Assembly (NCBI RefSeq): GCF_018128545.1
Contig: NZ_JAGSND010000002.1
Location: forward strand, 335,384-399,383
Source of the DNA: Sinanaerobacter chloroacetimidivorans
GTDB taxonomy: Bacteria; Bacillota; Clostridia; Peptostreptococcales; Anaerovoracaceae
DNA: 64,000 nt
Direction of reading: 5' to 3'
Part shown: piece by piece, positions 61,464 through 64,000 of the stretch
Numbering within the stretch: the stretch's first letter is position 1
Layout: each line of letters begins with the position of its first letter
Notes under the pieces: generated by a model
The model's database searches: none
Told to the model about the DNA's origin: nothing
Seen by the model: only the letters and a program-made list of their open reading frames with translations
Position numbers and translations under genes: made by a program

Positions 61464-62141
61464 TTAATTTATAAATTCGCTTGGGTCTACCGGAGCCCCA
61501 TCCTTCCATACTTCAAAATGAAGATGTGGGGATTCCAGGCTTTCAAATAAAGCCGTATTGCCTACTCCGCTGATAACTTGTCCTTTCTTTACCACATCTC
61601 CCTCACCTACCATCTTAGTAGTGCTGAGGTTGGAATATTTGGTAACAAGTCCTCCGCCATGGCTTACTTCAATTGTAATTCCTAGTTTATCATCGGTAAA
61701 TACCTTTGTAACAGTGCCATCTGCTACGGATACTACCTGACTGTCTGCAGGAGCTTCAATATCAACACCATTATGGACGATAAATTGATCTAATGTTTTT
61801 GAATAAACAGGTACATCATTGGAAAATCCTTTTGTTACGTTGCCTTGTAAGGGTGCTGCAAAAGTTCCGTTACCAATACTCTCCTGTTTATTGGCATCCT
61901 GCTTTTCCGTATCCGGTTTTGATGCAGTACTGTCAACAGTAGGCACCGGTTTAACAACATCTTGATCTCCATTTTTATCTTGGTTATCTTGTGCAATGTT
62001 AATCTTATCATTATTTTTATTAAGGTCAAGCTGCTCCAAATTTGACCTCATTGTATAAATAGAAGCAATTGCCACCACACAGAAACATAACACAAGTGCT
62101 ACGGCCACTCTATCATTTGGTCTTTTATTATTCAGTCGCAT
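61464..62141 (-). CDS. spoIIQ: SpoIIQ-type M23 peptidase
   Basis: 225 residues. Forespore membrane protein of the feeding-tube (SpoIIQ-SpoIIIAH) channel needed for engulfment and later sporulation. Short N-terminal tail, one membrane helix (about 13-31), a low-complexity linker, then LytM/M23 domain with HNGVDI (metal His), GGLVTKYSNL and HLHFEVW (metal His pair), so the zinc site is intact as in clostridial SpoIIQ, unlike Bacillus. Length fits. GGAGGT before the ATG and a sigma-F-like promoter support it. Confidence 0.85.
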   Translation of the reverse strand: MRLNNKRPNDRVAVALVLCFCVVAIASIYTMRSNLEQLDLNKNNDKINIAQDNQDKNGDQDVVKPVPTVDSTASKPDTEKQDANKQESIGNGTFAAPLQGNVTKGFSNDVPVYSKTLDQFIVHNGVDIEAPADSQVVSVADGTVTKVFTDDKLGITIEVSHGGGLVTKYSNLSTTKMVGEGDVVKKGQVISGVGNTALFESLESPHLHFEVWKDGAPVDPSEFIN

Positions 62142-62160
62142 ATAAAAACACCTCCATCAG

Positions 62161-62190
62161 TATTATTTCCTTATTTTTTGGAATTCATAC
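62161..62190 (-). promoter_or_regulatory. Sigma-F-like promoter of spoIIQ
   Basis: On the minus strand GTATG (62186-62190), 15-bp spacer, GGAAATAATA (62161-62170), close to the sigma-F consensus (-10 GGNNANAATA). It lies about 20 bases before the ATG. Confidence 0.65.
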
Positions 62191-62268
62191 TTAGGGAGGT
62201 TTTAAGAAATAATTATTTTCTATGAATTTTTGTAACAATTTAGCAGCTATATTAATATTTTCTAAGAT

Positions 62269-62961
62269 TTATAAAAATAATACGAATAACGGAGAAAGAA
62301 TAGCGGTAAGCATACCTGCAATAGCCATTGCAAGGCTGCTCATAGATCCTTCTATTTCGCTTTCCTTAAAGGCTCTGGCGGTTCCTACGGCATGACTCAT
62401 GCTGCCCAATGCGATTCCCCTTGCCACTTCATGCCTAATTCTGAAAAGATTCAGAAGCTCCGGTCCTAAAACACCACCGAAAACACCAGTGATAACCACC
62501 ATGGCTACAGTAAAGGAAGGAATCCCTCCGATAATTTGGGAAACCTCAAGAGCAATAGGATTGGTGGCGCTTTTCGGCAGCATGGATATCAAAATAGAGA
62601 TGTCGGTCCCCATCAGTTTACCCACCAAAAGAATTGAACCCATGGTTACGACAGTGCCCGTTATAATCCCTGCCATAATCGGTAATGCGTACTTTTTTAA
62701 AATATGCAGATTTCGGTATAAGGGCAGCGCCAGTACAACCGCAGTAAGAGGCAATATATAATTTAAAATTGCGTTTTGATCATAATAAGCCTCATAAGGA
62801 ATATTCCCCATCGTTAAAAAGATTATGATAATGATGGCGGAAGTCAGAATCGGCTGTAATAGAGTCCACCCAGTCTTGTGGTAAAGAAATTGGCCAAACC
62901 AATAGCACCCTAAAGTCAGCAAAAGTCCTGAAAAAGGATTTGCCAGAAAAAATTCACTCAT
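62269..62961 (-). CDS. lrgB: LrgB-family protein
   Basis: 230 residues, about eight helices. LrgB/CidB family with SATNPIALEVSQIIGGIPS and SMSHAVGTARAFKESEIEGSMSSLAMAIAG. Start ATG 62961 has AGGAGG upstream and overlaps lrgA by eight bases. With LrgA it modulates murein hydrolase activity or metabolite export; exact role inferred. Confidence 0.87.
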   Translation of the reverse strand: MSEFFLANPFSGLLLTLGCYWFGQFLYHKTGWTLLQPILTSAIIIIIFLTMGNIPYEAYYDQNAILNYILPLTAVVLALPLYRNLHILKKYALPIMAGIITGTVVTMGSILLVGKLMGTDISILISMLPKSATNPIALEVSQIIGGIPSFTVAMVVITGVFGGVLGPELLNLFRIRHEVARGIALGSMSHAVGTARAFKESEIEGSMSSLAMAIAGMLTAILSPLFVLFL

Positions 62962-63346
62962 GCTCTCCACCTCCTGAAGCTCTGCCCTTTCCAAGCATTT
63001 TCTTTTCCCCTATACGAATACAGACCTCTGTCACTTTAGCCGCCGTAAAATATCCCAGCAGAATACTGACCATTAACGGCACCACTATGTGAAGAAACTG
63101 AGATTTCAGCAGATCCAAATACAGCATTAAGCCAACGGACGGTACCACAAAAAAAACAGCAAGATATTTTATAATAAAATCACTGATCTTTTCTATCTGT
63201 TTCGGTTTTACGATTTTAAAGCAAAGGGCAGCAAATAATATCATAAATCCCAACACATTGGAAGGAATTGGTATGTTAAAAGTGGAAGATAATACATAAC
63301 CTATAAATAGTGCTGCTAGAATAATGAAAAATTCTTTTATAGCCAT
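62954..63346 (-). CDS. lrgA: LrgA-family holin-like protein
   Basis: 130 residues, four helices, with FNIPIPSNVLGFMILFAALCF and VPSVGLMLYLDLLKSQFLHIVVPLMVS typical of LrgA/CidA. First gene of the lrgAB pair; stop overlaps lrgB start. Confidence 0.88.
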   Translation of the reverse strand: MAIKEFFIILAALFIGYVLSSTFNIPIPSNVLGFMILFAALCFKIVKPKQIEKISDFIIKYLAVFFVVPSVGLMLYLDLLKSQFLHIVVPLMVSILLGYFTAAKVTEVCIRIGEKKMLGKGRASGGGEHE

Positions 63347-63462
63347 TTCTGCCTCCTGTTAATTTATTTAGACAAAACATTTTAACATAAATTTCCTTGC
63401 TTGTGTTTATTTTTTATATTATAATATTCCTATTATACATAATTAAAGGAGGTGGTAATTTT

Positions 63463-64000
63463 ATGGCAAATTACAAAATGGCCGAATCCAATTCTAGGGT
63501 AATCCCCCTTGAGGATAAAATATTCGGAATTAGCCAACGCGCAAAGCAAATGATTCAAGCCGAAGGTGCAAATAAAGTAGTCAACGCAACCATTGGTTCG
63601 CTCCTTGACGATGACGGGAAACTAGTGATTCTTTCCTCAGTTGTGGATGTTTTAAAGAACCTGACTCCTGTTGATTATGCAGACTATGCACCCATTGCTG
63701 GAACCCCTGATTTTATTCAGACGGTAAAAAAGGCAGCATTCGGCAACTATGTGCCAAAAGCTTATACGGAAGCTGTGGCAACACCAGGCGGGACGGGTGC
63801 TATCAGAAATACCATTCAAAATTATTCAAAAAGAGGAGATCAGGTGTTAACCTCCGATTGGTATTGGAGCCCATACAGCACCATAGCACAGGAAATTGAG
63901 AGGTCCATAACCACCTATACTCTTTTCGATGAAGAGGGACAGTTCAATATCTCTTCTTTTGACAGCCGAGTACAGGAGCTGTTACAGAAACAGGATGGAT
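63463..64000 (+). CDS. Class I/II aminotransferase (partial)
   Basis: Runs off the right edge; 179 codons visible. PLP fold type I, N-terminal half: ISQRAKQMIQAEGANKVVNATIGSL, APIAGTPDFIQTVKKAAFGNY, and TPGGTGAIRNTIQNYSKRGDQVLTSDWYWSPY, resembling the clostridial aromatic/branched-chain-type aminotransferases. The PLP lysine lies beyond the edge. AAAGGAGGTGG stands before the ATG. Substrate cannot be told. Confidence 0.82.
   Translation, partial: MANYKMAESNSRVIPLEDKIFGISQRAKQMIQAEGANKVVNATIGSLLDDDGKLVILSSVVDVLKNLTPVDYADYAPIAGTPDFIQTVKKAAFGNYVPKAYTEAVATPGGTGAIRNTIQNYSKRGDQVLTSDWYWSPYSTIAQEIERSITTYTLFDEEGQFNISSFDSRVQELLQKQDG

Overview
The window is about 64 kb of chromosome from an endospore-forming, anaerobic-type Firmicute, most likely class Clostridia. 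The evidence is alpha/beta small acid-soluble spore proteins, a SpoIIQ-type protein behind a sigma-F-like promoter, a Ku gene behind a sigma-G-like promoter, strong AGGAGG ribosome sites, frequent TTG/GTG starts, many ferredoxin-type enzymes, and low to moderate GC. I see no transposase, CRISPR array, rRNA gene or complete prophage. The genus cannot be fixed from the sequence alone.

Layout. 1-6.4 kb: phosphate module (pstB partial, pstA, pstC, pstS behind an 11-bp-periodic Pho box; phoR and phoB; one DUF881 gene). 6.5-17.1 kb: nucleobase catabolism (preA, preT, two copies of a LacI-regulator plus dihydroorotate-dehydrogenase-like/ferredoxin cassette, codA, codB) with two perfect TGTAATTAATTACA operators at the codB promoter. 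17.2-20 kb: spore and DNA-repair genes (SASPs, a spore-surface-like small protein, sigma-G-driven ku). 20-25 kb: sulfur or selenium handling (DtxR-NifX fusion, thioredoxin reductase-thioredoxin fusion, a split YeeE/YedE transporter, two TusA-like proteins, LysR). 25-33.4 kb: rmlB, wecE, an ArnC-like GT2, an ATP-grasp ligase, a NrtA/TauA-type ABC importer and a membrane GT39-like transferase; this combination is the best candidate for an undescribed pathway. 33.6-35.5 kb: two tandem-rhodanese lipoproteins. 36-43 kb: a two-component system beside DUF2680-type secreted proteins, then LysR plus a YeiH transporter. 43-51 kb: two tRNA-Pro genes, an ECF sigma/anti-sigma pair, a secreted nuclease, two paralogous helical proteins around a DsrE protein, NagZ, and a manganese-riboswitch-controlled UPF0016 exporter. 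51-60.5 kb: PspC, patatin, small membrane proteins, a stalk-domain protein and a poly-HAMP chemoreceptor. 60.7-64 kb: tRNA-Gly with a 65-bp duplication of its 3' end, SpoIIQ, LrgAB and a partial aminotransferase.

How the genes work together. PhoB/PhoR probably drives pst through the Pho box. CodB imports cytosine, CodA deaminates it to uracil, and PreT/PreA reduces uracil; the two LacI/ferredoxin cassettes look like substrate-specific branches of the same chemistry with altered active sites. The split YeeE, TusA, DsrE and rhodanese proteins all fit sulfane-sulfur trafficking. RmlB and WecE would make a dTDP-4-amino sugar; the ATP-grasp enzyme could acylate it, the GT2 load it on undecaprenyl phosphate, and the GT39 transfer it outside the cell.

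Non-coding highlights. A ~140-bp intergenic module occurs twice (43.3 and 59.4 kb): a GTATAC palindrome between DnaA-box-like 9-mers at identical spacing. A promoter, leader, 41-codon ORF and terminator sit directly in front of one LacI cassette. A 35-bp sequence is shared in inverted orientation between 44.2 and 53.9 kb.
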